A DNA stretch of 64,000 bases from Acetobacterium sp965140355 (GTDB lineage Bacteria > Bacillota > Clostridia > Eubacteriales > Eubacteriaceae): positions 1 through 64,000 of the forward strand of contig OZ223193.1 in assembly GCA_965140355.1 (NCBI GenBank), given 5' to 3'. Below, one piece after another: positions 34,677 through 44,324 of this stretch. The notes below the pieces were generated by a model, which saw only the letters and a list, made by a program, of their open reading frames with translations, did not search any database and was not told where the DNA came from. Each line of letters starts with the position of its first letter. The stretch's first letter is position 1. The position numbers and the translations under genes were made by a program.

Positions 34677-36416
34677 ATGACCTATTTAATCCAATTTTTA
34701 AAAGAAAAAAAAGGACTGCTGTTGCTCATTATCGTCGCAACGGTTATTCAATCATTCAGTATGCTAGCAGTTCCTTATTTTGTCGCCCAAATTATTGATG
34801 TTGGCATCATCAAAAAAGATATGTCAGCAATTATCATATCCGGTTTACAAATGTTAGCAGCCGTTGGTGTCTCCGCCCTGATCGCTTTGTGGACTAGCTA
34901 CTTGTGTGCCGATTTGGCCGCTCTTTCCGGAAAATACCTAAGAGATCGGATTTTTGATAAAACCCAAGTCTTGTCAATTCGCGATTTTAATCGCTTCAGT
35001 ACCGCTTCAATGATCACCCGGGCAACCAGCGATATTACGGTGATCCAACAAACCATGATTATGTTCACCCAAATGATCTTACCGGCCCCGATAATTACGA
35101 TCGCTGCTATCATTATGACAATTGCGGTTAGCCCTTCACTAGTAGTGATTCCGATTAGTGTTATGGTCATTTTTATGCTGGCCATTTTTATTATCTTCAA
35201 AAAAGCCAGTCCAATCTCTCAAACGATCCAAACCCGACTGGATTCGATTAACCGTATCATGGGGGAAGCCATTACCGGCGTTCGGGTAATCCGCGCTTTT
35301 GACAATTCCGAATTTGAAAGAAAACGAACCAATGATGCTTTTTTAGAATATGCCAATAATGTTATTCGCTTAAATAAAACCTTTGCGATGTTTAGCCCGC
35401 TGATCTGGACGGTTATCGGCATCAGTTTAATCGCAATCTTCTGGTTTGGCAGCTTCCTTGTCCTTAACGACGAAATTCTAATCGGCGGTATTACCGCTGT
35501 TTCGGAATATACCATTTTATTGCTGATCACCCTAATTATGTCTTCAATGGTGATGGTTATGCTGCCTAAAATGAAAGCCTGTCTGGATCGAACCCAGGAA
35601 GTGCTGAATACGATTCCCGAAATTTCGGATAAAAACGAAGCAAGCGTTATGAGAACTCCTGATAATCCTGAAAAACTGGTATTTGATCAGGTCAGCTTTT
35701 CTTATCGCGGTGCCGAAGAGGCGGTTTTGGAAAACATCAGTTTTTCTTGTCACCAGGGCCAAACCACTGCTATCATCGGCGGAACCGGATCAGGCAAAAG
35801 CACTATTGCCGGTTTGATGTTACGTCTTTATGATGTAGCAAATGGTCAGATTACGCTGGAAGGTACCGATATTCGCGAAATGCCGCAGCAGGAACTGCGG
35901 GAAAAAATCAGCTACGTCCCCCAGAAGGCGATTCTTTTTAGCGGCACCATTGCCGACAATCTGCGCATGGGCAACAACGAAGCATCCAGGGAAGAATTAG
36001 AAGCCGCTGCAAAAATCGCCCAAGCCCATGATTTTATTAACGAAAGCGAAGCCGGTTATGAAAGCGTCGTCGCTCAGGGCGGAACTAATTTTTCCGGTGG
36101 CCAAAAACAACGCCTGTGTATTGCCCGGGCACTAGTAAAAAAAGCTCCTATCTATATTTTTGATGATAGTTTCTCAGCTCTCGATTTCAAAACCGATGCC
36201 ACTTTGCGAAAAACACTCAAAAAAGAGTTGACGAATGCCACCGTAATCATTATCGCGCAACGAATTAGCACCATCATTGATGCCGATCAGATCATTGTTC
36301 TCGATTCCGGCCGAATGGCTGGTATCGGCAAACATTCACAACTCATGAAAAACTGCCCTGTTTATCATGAAATCGTGGCTTCGCAACTCACTGTAAAGGA
36401 AACGGATACGCTATGA
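34677..36416 (+). CDS. Heterodimeric ABC exporter, subunit 1
   Basis: 579 residues: six membrane helices then an ATPase domain. Walker A is GGTGSGKSTIAG, signature NFSGGQKQRLCIARAL, Walker B IYIFDDSFSALD. The catalytic Glu after Walker B is Asp here, a degenerate site as in TM287-type partners. It overlaps the next gene (ATGA), so both subunits are coupled. It probably exports lipophilic drugs or lipids, under the MerR regulator. Confidence 0.9.
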   Translation: MTYLIQFLKEKKGLLLLIIVATVIQSFSMLAVPYFVAQIIDVGIIKKDMSAIIISGLQMLAAVGVSALIALWTSYLCADLAALSGKYLRDRIFDKTQVLSIRDFNRFSTASMITRATSDITVIQQTMIMFTQMILPAPIITIAAIIMTIAVSPSLVVIPISVMVIFMLAIFIIFKKASPISQTIQTRLDSINRIMGEAITGVRVIRAFDNSEFERKRTNDAFLEYANNVIRLNKTFAMFSPLIWTVIGISLIAIFWFGSFLVLNDEILIGGITAVSEYTILLLITLIMSSMVMVMLPKMKACLDRTQEVLNTIPEISDKNEASVMRTPDNPEKLVFDQVSFSYRGAEEAVLENISFSCHQGQTTAIIGGTGSGKSTIAGLMLRLYDVANGQITLEGTDIREMPQQELREKISYVPQKAILFSGTIADNLRMGNNEASREELEAAAKIAQAHDFINESEAGYESVVAQGGTNFSGGQKQRLCIARALVKKAPIYIFDDSFSALDFKTDATLRKTLKKELTNATVIIIAQRISTIIDADQIIVLDSGRMAGIGKHSQLMKNCPVYHEIVASQLTVKETDTL

Positions 36417-38269
36417 AGAAACAACGAAAAAAAAATCAATCTAAAAATAAAAAAGAATTTGATCCAGTCGATTTGACTGAAATGGAAGATATCCCTAAAA
36501 ATTCAAAAGCATCAGCCAAACGATTAATGGCACTTTTATGCCAGCAAAAAAGTGCTTTACTAATCATTTTGCTGGCCGCTGTAATCAGTAATGGTCTGTT
36601 TGCCCTCACCCCCATCTTCATGGGGCAAGCTCTGGATCGGCTTATTCAAGCGATCAGTGCCAACGGAATTGGCGGCAATTTTGAAACATTAGCCAAAATA
36701 GTGCTGTCCCCGCTATTATTGTTAGCTGTTGCTTATCTGTTCGGTGCGATCTTTTCTTTTCTACAGGAATATACCATGGCGAGCGTTGGCGAAAAGCTTG
36801 CTCTCTCATTACGGGAACAAATTAGTGAAAAAATTACAAAACTCCCCTTACATTATTATGATGCCAATGAAACCGGAGAAATTTTAAGCCGAACCACTAA
36901 CGATCCCGATAAAATTGCCGAGGTATTAAAAACTGGGGCGTTACAATTTGTTAATGCTATTTGCAACATTATTTTTAGTATTACCATCATGCTTACTCAA
37001 AGTCCATTCATGACGGTGCTGATCATTTCAACCATGTCTTTGAGTGTTTTTGCCACAAAGTGGATTTCCGCAAAAACACTCGCTATTTTTTATGAAAATC
37101 AAATGGTTTTAGGTGAACTTAATGGAAAAATTGAAGAGTATTATACCGGGAACCTCATTATTAAGAGCTTTAATCAACAGGATAAGGTTATTCAAACCGA
37201 ACGCGAATTAAGTGAACGCCAATATCAAGCCAACAAAAAATCCCAATTCGTCATCTTTGCCATCTATCCGGCAATTCGTTTTCTAACACAGTTGAGTTTT
37301 GTAGCGACTGCTATTGCCGGCGGTTTCTTTGCCATTAAAGGCACCATCACGATTGGGACGGTTCAGGCTTTTTTGCAATATGTCAATCAGATTTCTGATC
37401 CCATTACCCAATCTTCTTATTTTGTTAATTCGCTGCAGGCCGCCTTAGCTTCAGCGGAACGCGTTTTTGAATTTCTGGACGAGGCTGAAACAGTTCCTGA
37501 AACCACTACCCCGAAACAAATTGCCGCTCCGGACGGAGCAGTAGCTTTTGAACACGTCCGTTTTGGTTATCACCCCGATAAAATACTAATGGAAGATATC
37601 AGCTTTACCGTAAGACCGAACGAAATGGTTGCCATTGTCGGACCTACTGGTGCTGGTAAAACCACGTTAGTCAATCTGTTACTGCGATTTTATGAACTTG
37701 ACGGCGGTAAAATAACCGTTGATAATATTGATATTAAGGATCTTTCTAAAAGCACTCTTCGCCGTATGGTAGGCATGGTGCTTCAGGATACTTGGCTCTT
37801 TAAAGGAACGATCGCTGAGAACATTGCGTACGGAAAGATGGAGGCCACCCGAGAAGACATTATTCAAGTTGCCAAAGCCGCCCGATGTGACCATTTTATC
37901 CGCACCTTATCCGCTGGTTATGATACGGTGATCTCCAATGACGAAGGAACCATTTCCCAGGGTCAAATGCAGTTGCTAACCATTGCCCGGGCGATGCTGG
38001 CCAATCCCATCTTGATGATTCTCGATGAAGCAACTTCCAGTGTTGACACCAAAACCGAATTGGAAGTTCAACAAGCCATGGTTTCGAGTATGAAAGGAAA
38101 AACCAGCTTTGTTATCGCGCATCGGTTATCTACCATCAAATCAGCCGATTTAATTCTGGTTATGAAAAACGGAACCATCGTCGAAAAAGGAACCCATCAG
38201 GAATTATTGGCTGCCGATACATTTTATGCGGATTTATATAACAGTCAATTTAATAATCCGGCACTATAA
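36413..38269 (+). CDS. Heterodimeric ABC exporter, subunit 2
   Basis: 618 residues. A basic N-terminal tail (KKQRKKNQSKNKKEF) precedes six membrane helices and the ATPase. Walker A GPTGAGKTTLVN and Walker B ILMILDEATSSVD with the catalytic Glu are normal, but the signature reads ISQGQMQLLTIARAM instead of LSGGQ. The pair therefore has one canonical and one degenerate ATP site. A terminator follows the stop. Confidence 0.9.
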   Translation: MKKQRKKNQSKNKKEFDPVDLTEMEDIPKNSKASAKRLMALLCQQKSALLIILLAAVISNGLFALTPIFMGQALDRLIQAISANGIGGNFETLAKIVLSPLLLLAVAYLFGAIFSFLQEYTMASVGEKLALSLREQISEKITKLPLHYYDANETGEILSRTTNDPDKIAEVLKTGALQFVNAICNIIFSITIMLTQSPFMTVLIISTMSLSVFATKWISAKTLAIFYENQMVLGELNGKIEEYYTGNLIIKSFNQQDKVIQTERELSERQYQANKKSQFVIFAIYPAIRFLTQLSFVATAIAGGFFAIKGTITIGTVQAFLQYVNQISDPITQSSYFVNSLQAALASAERVFEFLDEAETVPETTTPKQIAAPDGAVAFEHVRFGYHPDKILMEDISFTVRPNEMVAIVGPTGAGKTTLVNLLLRFYELDGGKITVDNIDIKDLSKSTLRRMVGMVLQDTWLFKGTIAENIAYGKMEATREDIIQVAKAARCDHFIRTLSAGYDTVISNDEGTISQGQMQLLTIARAMLANPILMILDEATSSVDTKTELEVQQAMVSSMKGKTSFVIAHRLSTIKSADLILVMKNGTIVEKGTHQELLAADTFYADLYNSQFNNPAL

Positions 38270-38287
38270 CAGCTTTTGTGTTTTAAT

Positions 38288-38341
38288 AAAAAAGGTAATG
38301 GCTCGATCCTTAATTTTATCGGATCTTACCATTACCTTTTT
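38288..38341. terminator. Bidirectional terminator
   Basis: AAAAAAGGTAATGG (38288-38301) pairs with CCATTACCTTTTT (38329-38341). T or A runs on both sides suit termination of the exporter operon and of the convergent transporter gene. Confidence 0.85.
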
Positions 38342-38402
38342 ATTTTAAGAGGAAGCTATTCTTCAAACTATTAATTCGGTTTCTACTATTAGTAGCAATG
38401 TT

Positions 38403-39866
38403 TTACTGAAAAAACAAGTTTCCGATGGGTATTCCGATTGTTGCAACGGCAATTATTACTGCCAGTATATAGAGTGAGCAGTAATAAAACACATCATTCG
38501 GTTTTATCCATTCTTTGTTACCGGCTAACATCGCTCCTACCGGACTCGCACTTGGTAATAGTAGTCCAAGGTTACTGGCAAAAATAATCAGTGCTGTAAT
38601 AAGTAACGGGTTTGCACCGACCGCTGTTGAAAAAGAATACATCAACGGAACCATAATTGCGCCGGTAACGGCGTTGTTTATTAGATTGGTCAAAATAAGC
38701 GTAACCACGATAATGACTAATGTAAACATATAAGGGCTCATCCCTGATAAAATCGGCATAAAGGCAGAAATAAATGTTGCATTAAAACCGGCTTCCGGAC
38801 TTGAAATAGCGCTCCCCATCGTAATCGCGGCGGCAACCATAAACATCATATTCCAAAAAATACCGCCACTTGCAAGTTCTTGAAAAGTAAAGTAAGGTTT
38901 TCCCTGTTTATCTCTAAAAATCGTAATAAAAGCTGGAACTGCTAAAACTAATAACGGCGTACCGATCATATTCATATATGCCTGAATATTTGCGGGTAGT
39001 ATGCTCGGCAATACGGTTACCAGTACTAATACAATTAATGCCCCTACGGCTAGCTTTTGTTTTGTATTAAAGGGAGGAATTTCACCCATATCAACGTTAA
39101 CTTCTCTAAGTTTACTCAGATCAGGACGGACAATATACTTATTGATTAACATGAAAATTGCCAAAATTACAAAACTGAAAAACAAACCAAAAATAAGATA
39201 ACTAAAATAATTATAATTGCCCACCAATCCATCAGAAGCCGCTGTTAAATAACCAAACGTTGCCACAACTCCAACCGAAAATGGCATCACAACAAGGCCA
39301 ACACATGACGTAAAGACAATGCTAACAATCATCATTTTAGGCCATTTATCATCTTTACTGTAACCCACTTGTTCTGAAATTACATATACAAATTCCCAAC
39401 AAATTAAAATTAGGGCAAAAGCTGCTCCAAATGCAGCACCTACATAAACTGCAGCCAGTATAACTATACTGAGGACCCATGGACGTCCTTTTGTATATTT
39501 TGATGCAATTAGTCGCTGGGCGATTTGTTCTGAAATCCCTGAAACCATTAAAATCGCCGAGAATACTAATAACCAAAGAATCAATTGAATTAGTGGATTC
39601 CCAAATGCTGCTGATAATGATACCGTCCCTGACGGTGTATAGCTGGAAAACCCTAAAAATATAAATGCAAGAACGCTTGGCCAAACCATGTCGCACTTAA
39701 TCCAAGCCCATAGCAATCCTATAAAAATACCCAGTAATTCCATCCCTAGTGGTGTCATTTCTCCAAATGGAGGGATGAAGCGGAAGAATATCATAATTGT
39801 GATTGCGATTGCAGCATGAATAAAATAGAGTCTATTACGGGTACTACCATCTTGTACTTTTTTCAT
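38403..39866 (-). CDS. SLC13/DASS-family anion transporter
   Basis: 487 residues with roughly 12 membrane helices. The two repeat halves carry SLC13-type features: AFGNPLIQLILWLLVFSAIL and, in the second half, TNLINNAVTGAIMVPLMYSF and LLLPSASPVGAMLAGNKEW. Such carriers import di/tricarboxylates, sulfate or related anions with Na+. It follows the URO-D methyltransferase gene by about 100 bp in the same direction, so an anionic methoxylated or carboxylated substrate is plausible. Confidence 0.87.
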   Translation of the reverse strand: MKKVQDGSTRNRLYFIHAAIAITIMIFFRFIPPFGEMTPLGMELLGIFIGLLWAWIKCDMVWPSVLAFIFLGFSSYTPSGTVSLSAAFGNPLIQLILWLLVFSAILMVSGISEQIAQRLIASKYTKGRPWVLSIVILAAVYVGAAFGAAFALILICWEFVYVISEQVGYSKDDKWPKMMIVSIVFTSCVGLVVMPFSVGVVATFGYLTAASDGLVGNYNYFSYLIFGLFFSFVILAIFMLINKYIVRPDLSKLREVNVDMGEIPPFNTKQKLAVGALIVLVLVTVLPSILPANIQAYMNMIGTPLLVLAVPAFITIFRDKQGKPYFTFQELASGGIFWNMMFMVAAAITMGSAISSPEAGFNATFISAFMPILSGMSPYMFTLVIIVVTLILTNLINNAVTGAIMVPLMYSFSTAVGANPLLITALIIFASNLGLLLPSASPVGAMLAGNKEWIKPNDVFYYCSLYILAVIIAVATIGIPIGNLFFQ

Positions 39867-39965
39867 ATGTAAAGTTCTCCTTTTTAATTTTTCATATATC
39901 GATTTTCTTAATTTAATATGTTTTATTCATAAAACAATTATTAAACCTACCTTTAACCCTACCGG

Positions 39966-41045
39966 TTACTTCCCACAATAATATAATCGCGATTGTTTAT
40001 ATAATTCTTCTCGATATTTTAATGGCATCATTCTTGATGCAAACGCACTGATTGTAGTTGCTTTTCCAGGTTTACAAAATGTCTCAACGCATTCTTTGGC
40101 CGCCTGACGTTGATCTTCTTCCGATGCTTGTGGATCAATATTATCCGGTACAATACCAAGCACAATTTGATCGCCATATTGATTATATAATTTTTTCATA
40201 TCATTCATCGGTTGTGGCGTCCATGAATCCCAACCAGCTGCAATAATTTGTGGAACTTGTAATTCAAGACAACCACAACTATGTAAATCAGCAATCAATC
40301 CCTTTGAATGTATATGGTCTGTTAATTTTTTCATATATGGGACAACCATCTCCATTGCTGTGGAAGGCGAAAAAAATGGTGCTCTTTGTGACCCCCAATC
40401 ATCATGAACCGTGATGATATCAATATCATAATATTCAACAAATTTATCAACGATTTTAATGTATAAATCCGCTAATTTATCAAAAAGATCTTTTACCGCA
40501 TCAATTTGTTCTTCATCAATCATCGCTAAAATTGCTCCTTCAAAATCCATAAATGATATTAATCTTTCATAGAATCCCGAAAAGATCCAGGTAACGACTG
40601 CTGAATCGGTATTTAAATATTCTTTATTTGCTTTTGAAGATCCTTCCCAATCCCATGCGTCAATATCTGGCCATACAACTTTTTCATACCATTCATTCGC
40701 ATCTGTTAACAATGGTGATCCTGGTTTAACCATCGAACCGCCAGCGACCTCAATATATTCCCACTCAATGCCAAACATATCTTTTCCACCAAATTCTTCT
40801 CTGGCTAAACGATTCTTTTCAAAAACAAAGGCTCTGGCAATATTATCCGGTATAATTCTTGGCATAAAAAAGATACTTTCGGCATTGGTAATCAACCAAC
40901 ATGGATCATTCGCCATTGTTTTTTTATAAGCTTCTTTGGGCGTAACTGGAAAATCATATATTGGGGTAGGATTTCCATTTGGCATAAGCGATGGAATTTC
41001 TTTCGTTGGGATCAGTTCTTTTTCATTAAATATTGGCTTAGTCAT
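39966..41045 (-). CDS. Uroporphyrinogen-decarboxylase-family (corrinoid-type) methyltransferase
   Basis: 359 residues of the URO-D fold used by methyltransferases such as MtaA and O-demethylase proteins. The C-terminal metal site is DLHSCGCLELQ (His, Cys). TVHDDWGSQRAPFFSPSTAME and SKGLIADLHSCG match the family core. No haem-pathway genes are nearby, so a methyl transfer role in an acetogen is more likely than uroporphyrinogen decarboxylation. A cognate corrinoid protein is not adjacent. TTAGGAGA precedes the ATG; the gene is divergent from a TetR regulator. Confidence 0.78.
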   Translation of the reverse strand: MTKPIFNEKELIPTKEIPSLMPNGNPTPIYDFPVTPKEAYKKTMANDPCWLITNAESIFFMPRIIPDNIARAFVFEKNRLAREEFGGKDMFGIEWEYIEVAGGSMVKPGSPLLTDANEWYEKVVWPDIDAWDWEGSSKANKEYLNTDSAVVTWIFSGFYERLISFMDFEGAILAMIDEEQIDAVKDLFDKLADLYIKIVDKFVEYYDIDIITVHDDWGSQRAPFFSPSTAMEMVVPYMKKLTDHIHSKGLIADLHSCGCLELQVPQIIAAGWDSWTPQPMNDMKKLYNQYGDQIVLGIVPDNIDPQASEEDQRQAAKECVETFCKPGKATTISAFASRMMPLKYREELYKQSRLYYCGK

Positions 41046-41367
41046 TTTTTTCTCCTAAAATTAAATTTGCACACCTGATTTTTTTACTTTGACAATCGCG
41101 AGTCAACCTCAACAACAAATCTATCAACACCGATTTGTTTCGGATATTCGATTGTCATGATTGCCGCTTGCTAATAAACTTCATTTTTTCTCATTTTGGT
41201 ATCGTTTGCATCACGATAATTTCTATGAGAAAACTTGTTTAAACGTTTAAAGGATAAATCTTTATTATCGTCATTTAATAAATTTTTATTTAAATCTTAA
41301 ATCACCTACTTTTCTTGATATTTAACACTATTGACGATAATGCCGATTATCACTTCCTTAATAACAT

Positions 41368-41395
41368 CTAGACCGTAGTCTAGACTTTAGTCTAG
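41368..41395. promoter_or_regulatory. Double overlapping palindromic operator (TetR type)
   Basis: CTAGAC-CGTA-GTCTAG at 41368-41383 overlaps CTAGAC-TTTA-GTCTAG at 41380-41395, giving two identical dyads sharing a half site. It lies in the 509-bp divergent region between the methyltransferase and the TetR gene. It is the probable binding site of that regulator, with two dimers bound side by side. Confidence 0.8.
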
Positions 41396-41473
41396 TAACA
41401 ATATAATGTTTTACGAGACGTTTGTCAATAGTTTTTTCGTAAAAACAATGTATTTCTTATCTTGATTCTTTTC

Positions 41474-41501
41474 TCGACTCTTTTTCAATAAATGTTATAA
41501 T
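41474..41501 (+). promoter_or_regulatory. Promoter of the TetR gene
   Basis: TCGACT at 41474-41479 and TATAAT at 41496-41501 with a 16-bp spacer, 53 bp before the start codon. The rest of 41046-41554 is AT-rich with no gene. Confidence 0.55.
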
Positions 41502-41554
41502 AAACGATAATATCGGTTTATCAATAATGAAGCCCAACATGAAAGGTGATTATT

Positions 41555-42196
41555 ATGGAACTATCGCAAAATAACAATAAAATTAAAATTTTTCAAGAAG
41601 CTGAAGAACTTTTCTACCAAAATGGATACACTAACACCTCAATCGATGAGATAATAAAATGCTCACAAACAAGTAAAGGAACTTTTTATTATCATTATAA
41701 AAACAAAGCCGAATTAGGCCTCTACGTTTATCGCAATACTTATTGGCAACATCGAAACGTCATTCTTGACTTGTTTCCAGATGAAGAAGACTTAGTCCTT
41801 TATTCATTAGAAGCACGTATATTTTGGTACGCCTATTATGAAGTGAATAATTATCGCAGATTTTATCATGATATTAGTAAAGAACCTTTGAATTTTCAAG
41901 CTCCTGCTATTATTAAGACTTGTCTCGAGAAGACCGATAAAAATTTTACTGAAAATGAACTTGATTTAATTATTATTGCTGCTCATGGTATGCGACAACA
42001 AATTTTTCATTATGTTTTTGATAAATTAGATCAATTTCCATACCAAACAATTTATGAATTTACAACAACTCATTTTTTCAAACTATTTGAAATTCCTAAT
42101 GACGTGATTGAAAACATCATGACTAAATCAGATGCTCTTTTTAATCAGTTGAACATTCAGATTGATAAATTCAATCATTATGTCACTCTTAAATAA
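41555..42196 (+). CDS. TetR-family transcriptional regulator
   Basis: 213 residues. The N-terminal helix-turn-helix is AEELFYQNGYTNTSIDEII then CSQTSKGTFYYHYKNKAELG. The C-terminal ligand domain is variable and helical. The ATG at 41555 follows AAAGGTGAT; the in-frame GTG at 41546 is within that site. It is divergent from the methyltransferase/SLC13 pair, which it probably represses through the double operator. Confidence 0.88.
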   Translation: MELSQNNNKIKIFQEAEELFYQNGYTNTSIDEIIKCSQTSKGTFYYHYKNKAELGLYVYRNTYWQHRNVILDLFPDEEDLVLYSLEARIFWYAYYEVNNYRRFYHDISKEPLNFQAPAIIKTCLEKTDKNFTENELDLIIIAAHGMRQQIFHYVFDKLDQFPYQTIYEFTTTHFFKLFEIPNDVIENIMTKSDALFNQLNIQIDKFNHYVTLK

Positions 42197-42227
42197 TCGG
42201 GGAATGGCTCAAATTGAGAGTAAACCC

Positions 42228-42257
42228 AAAAAAAGCCACCCATAACAAATGGGTGGC
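42228..42257 (-). terminator. Rho-independent terminator, minus strand
   Basis: Perfect 8-bp stem GCCACCCA/TGGGTGGC with a 7-base loop. On the minus strand it is followed by TTTTTTT, beyond the repeat that follows the SDR gene. It also faces the end of the TetR gene. Confidence 0.8.
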
Positions 42258-42269
42258 ACCGACTGTCAA

Positions 42270-42404
42270 AAAAGATAACGTCGTACCGACAATTGTTCGA
42301 TCATGTTGTGTGCCTCAAGGCGAACAGTTGCAATCAAAGCTGTTTCTAACCACAGCTTTGATTGCAACTGGACGAATTGCGTGTATGCAACAGATTAACA
42401 ATTG
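42270..42404 (+). repeat. Palindromic dispersed repeat, copy B
   Basis: Second copy of the element at 29442-29578, in opposite orientation. It holds a perfect 19-bp stem (CAGTTGCAATCAAAGCTGT and its complement, loop TTCTAACC). Outer partial arms, CAATTGTTCGATCATGTTG against CAACAGATTAACAATTG, make a stem of over 130 nt. It lies between convergent genes. It encodes no convincing protein. Confidence 0.8.
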
Positions 42405-42478
42405 CTATGTATTTATTAATTGCTAGCAGCCCGTTTACACTAGTTGATTCAGCGATTTTTATTCACACATGTATTTAA

Positions 42479-43264
42479 TTACATGATTATCATTCCACCA
42501 TCAACCGAAAACGTCTGACCGGTTGTATGTCCTGCCATATCAGATAACAACCATACTACTGCATGCGCAACATCCTCTGGCGTCCCGAGTTTACCCATCG
42601 GAATAACCTTTTCGCGCAGTTCATCTGCTTCATCCGGGTTCATTGCCAAGGTATTTGACATCAGACCTGTATCGCTGATCGGACCTGGACAGACGATATT
42701 GACTCTAATCCCCGCTTTTGCATTTTCAATCGCCGCTGTTTGACTCACTGCAACAACGCCAGCTTTACTTGGTCCATAGGCCCCGAAACCAGGGGCCATC
42801 TTTAATCCCCCAATTGAGGATGTATTCACAATCGCGCCGCCTTTTTCCTGTTTTAACATCTGCTTTATTTCATGTTTTAAACAGAGAAATACGCCTTTCA
42901 GGTTAACAGCCATAATTTTATCCCAATCCGCTTCTTCCGTATCGACCAATGGACCATATTTTATTTTAACTCCATCAGGACCGATTCCGGCATTATTAAA
43001 AGCACAATCAAGACGTCCATAAAGCGCTACGGTTTTTTCAACCATGTTTTTTACACTTTCTTCACTCGTTACATTACATTTGATAAATGTCGCCTCTCCA
43101 CCATTGTCGCGAATCAATTTTACACTTTCTTCCCCAGCGACATCACTCATATCAGCAACGACTACCTTAGCTCCAAGCCCTGCCAGTTCAAGGGCTGTCA
43201 TTCGACCAATACCGGAACCCGCTCCTGTAATTACTGCAACTTTACCGTTAATATCATTTGGCAT
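42479..43264 (-). CDS. Short-chain dehydrogenase/reductase
   Basis: 261 residues of the classical SDR type. NAD(P) motif VITGAGSGIGRMTALELA, NNAGIGPDG, catalytic Ser in NTSSIGG, YGPSKAG (YxxxK) and PGPISDTGL follow in order; Asp after the second strand (VVVADMSD) favours NAD. The ATG at 43264 follows GAGGTGG, and the longer frame to 43375 has no site. The substrate is unknown. A LysR gene lies upstream on the same strand. Confidence 0.9.
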   Translation of the reverse strand: MPNDINGKVAVITGAGSGIGRMTALELAGLGAKVVVADMSDVAGEESVKLIRDNGGEATFIKCNVTSEESVKNMVEKTVALYGRLDCAFNNAGIGPDGVKIKYGPLVDTEEADWDKIMAVNLKGVFLCLKHEIKQMLKQEKGGAIVNTSSIGGLKMAPGFGAYGPSKAGVVAVSQTAAIENAKAGIRVNIVCPGPISDTGLMSNTLAMNPDEADELREKVIPMGKLGTPEDVAHAVVWLLSDMAGHTTGQTFSVDGGMIIM

Positions 43265-43439
43265 ATAATCCACCTCACAAAATTTTTGACTGTTTCCATT
43301 CATTTTGAAACACATCAATATTAATTGTCTTAACAGTATCAGAAGTATTATTTGTTGTCTAACACAGGAACCCAATTGTGTAACAATAAAAACTTATAGC
43401 AAACCCCTTATGCTTTGGCAATTGAAACGCGCTCATGAT

Positions 43440-44324
43440 CTATTTACGGCCGTATTTATTGTCAATTTCTTCTAAAAACACCTGTAGCACGGGATTTTGA
43501 TTATCTTTAATTGAGTATGCATTAACAATAAATGGAACCGACTCAATTGTTTGGGGAATGAATGTAATTTTGTCCGTGTTGACGAAATCGGTAAGTTCCG
43601 GCAAAAAACAAATGCCATCGTTTTGGTAAACCAGCATGATGGCATCATCCATGCTTTCCACTAAAAAAGTGTCATCATAAACTGGTTTTGGCTGCTCGAA
43701 ACTATGATGTTCACCATAGATTTCCATCTGTTCACTGTTTTTAACGAAATCGATAATTTGCTCATGCTCCAAATCCGCTGCTTCGATGAGTGATTTTTCC
43801 GAAAGTCGGTGTTCTTTATTGACACATAATTTTGTGAAAACGCGATGCACCTCTTTTTCTGCTAATTCCTCAGATGTCATCCGAAACGAAAATCCGATAT
43901 CCAAGTTATGATTCAGTAAATTTGCTTTTAAATCCTTATGACTGGATTGAACAATATTAAGCCTTATTTTAGGATACTTGCGATGAAACGTTGAAAGCAC
44001 CGGAGCAATAACATCACGATCAAACATGCTGAAAAACCCAATTTTTATCATGCCATCCTGTCCACTGGCAATGTCCTGGGCTTTTGATACCGCATTTTCA
44101 GATAAAGCAATAATCCGCTTCGCCTCATATAAAAAATATTCTCCGGCGACAGTAAGTTCGACTGTTTTTTTATTGCGATGGAGCAGTTCAAACCCCAGTT
44201 CATTTTCAAGTACCGCGATCTGTTGACTGACCGCTGTTTGCGAAACATATAACACCTGTGCTGCTTTTGAAAAACTTTTAAGGCGGCTCACCTCAATAAA
44301 ATATTTAAGTTTTTTAGAATCCAA
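43440..44324 (-). CDS. LysR-family transcriptional regulator
   Basis: 294 residues. The HTH region is KYFIEVSRLKSFSKAAQVLYVSQTAVSQQIAVLENELG, followed by a periplasmic-binding-like domain. The start is TTG at 44324 after an AGGAGG site. It lies between a symporter and an SDR gene, all on the minus strand, so either could be its target. It is not closely like the two nitrilase-linked LysR proteins. Confidence 0.87.
   Translation of the reverse strand: MDSKKLKYFIEVSRLKSFSKAAQVLYVSQTAVSQQIAVLENELGFELLHRNKKTVELTVAGEYFLYEAKRIIALSENAVSKAQDIASGQDGMIKIGFFSMFDRDVIAPVLSTFHRKYPKIRLNIVQSSHKDLKANLLNHNLDIGFSFRMTSEELAEKEVHRVFTKLCVNKEHRLSEKSLIEAADLEHEQIIDFVKNSEQMEIYGEHHSFEQPKPVYDDTFLVESMDDAIMLVYQNDGICFLPELTDFVNTDKITFIPQTIESVPFIVNAYSIKDNQNPVLQVFLEEIDNKYGRK

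Noticed and set aside
42214..42426. 70-codon open frame across the palindromic repeat
   Set aside because: It spans a hairpin element and terminator, has no ribosome site and no protein-like pattern.
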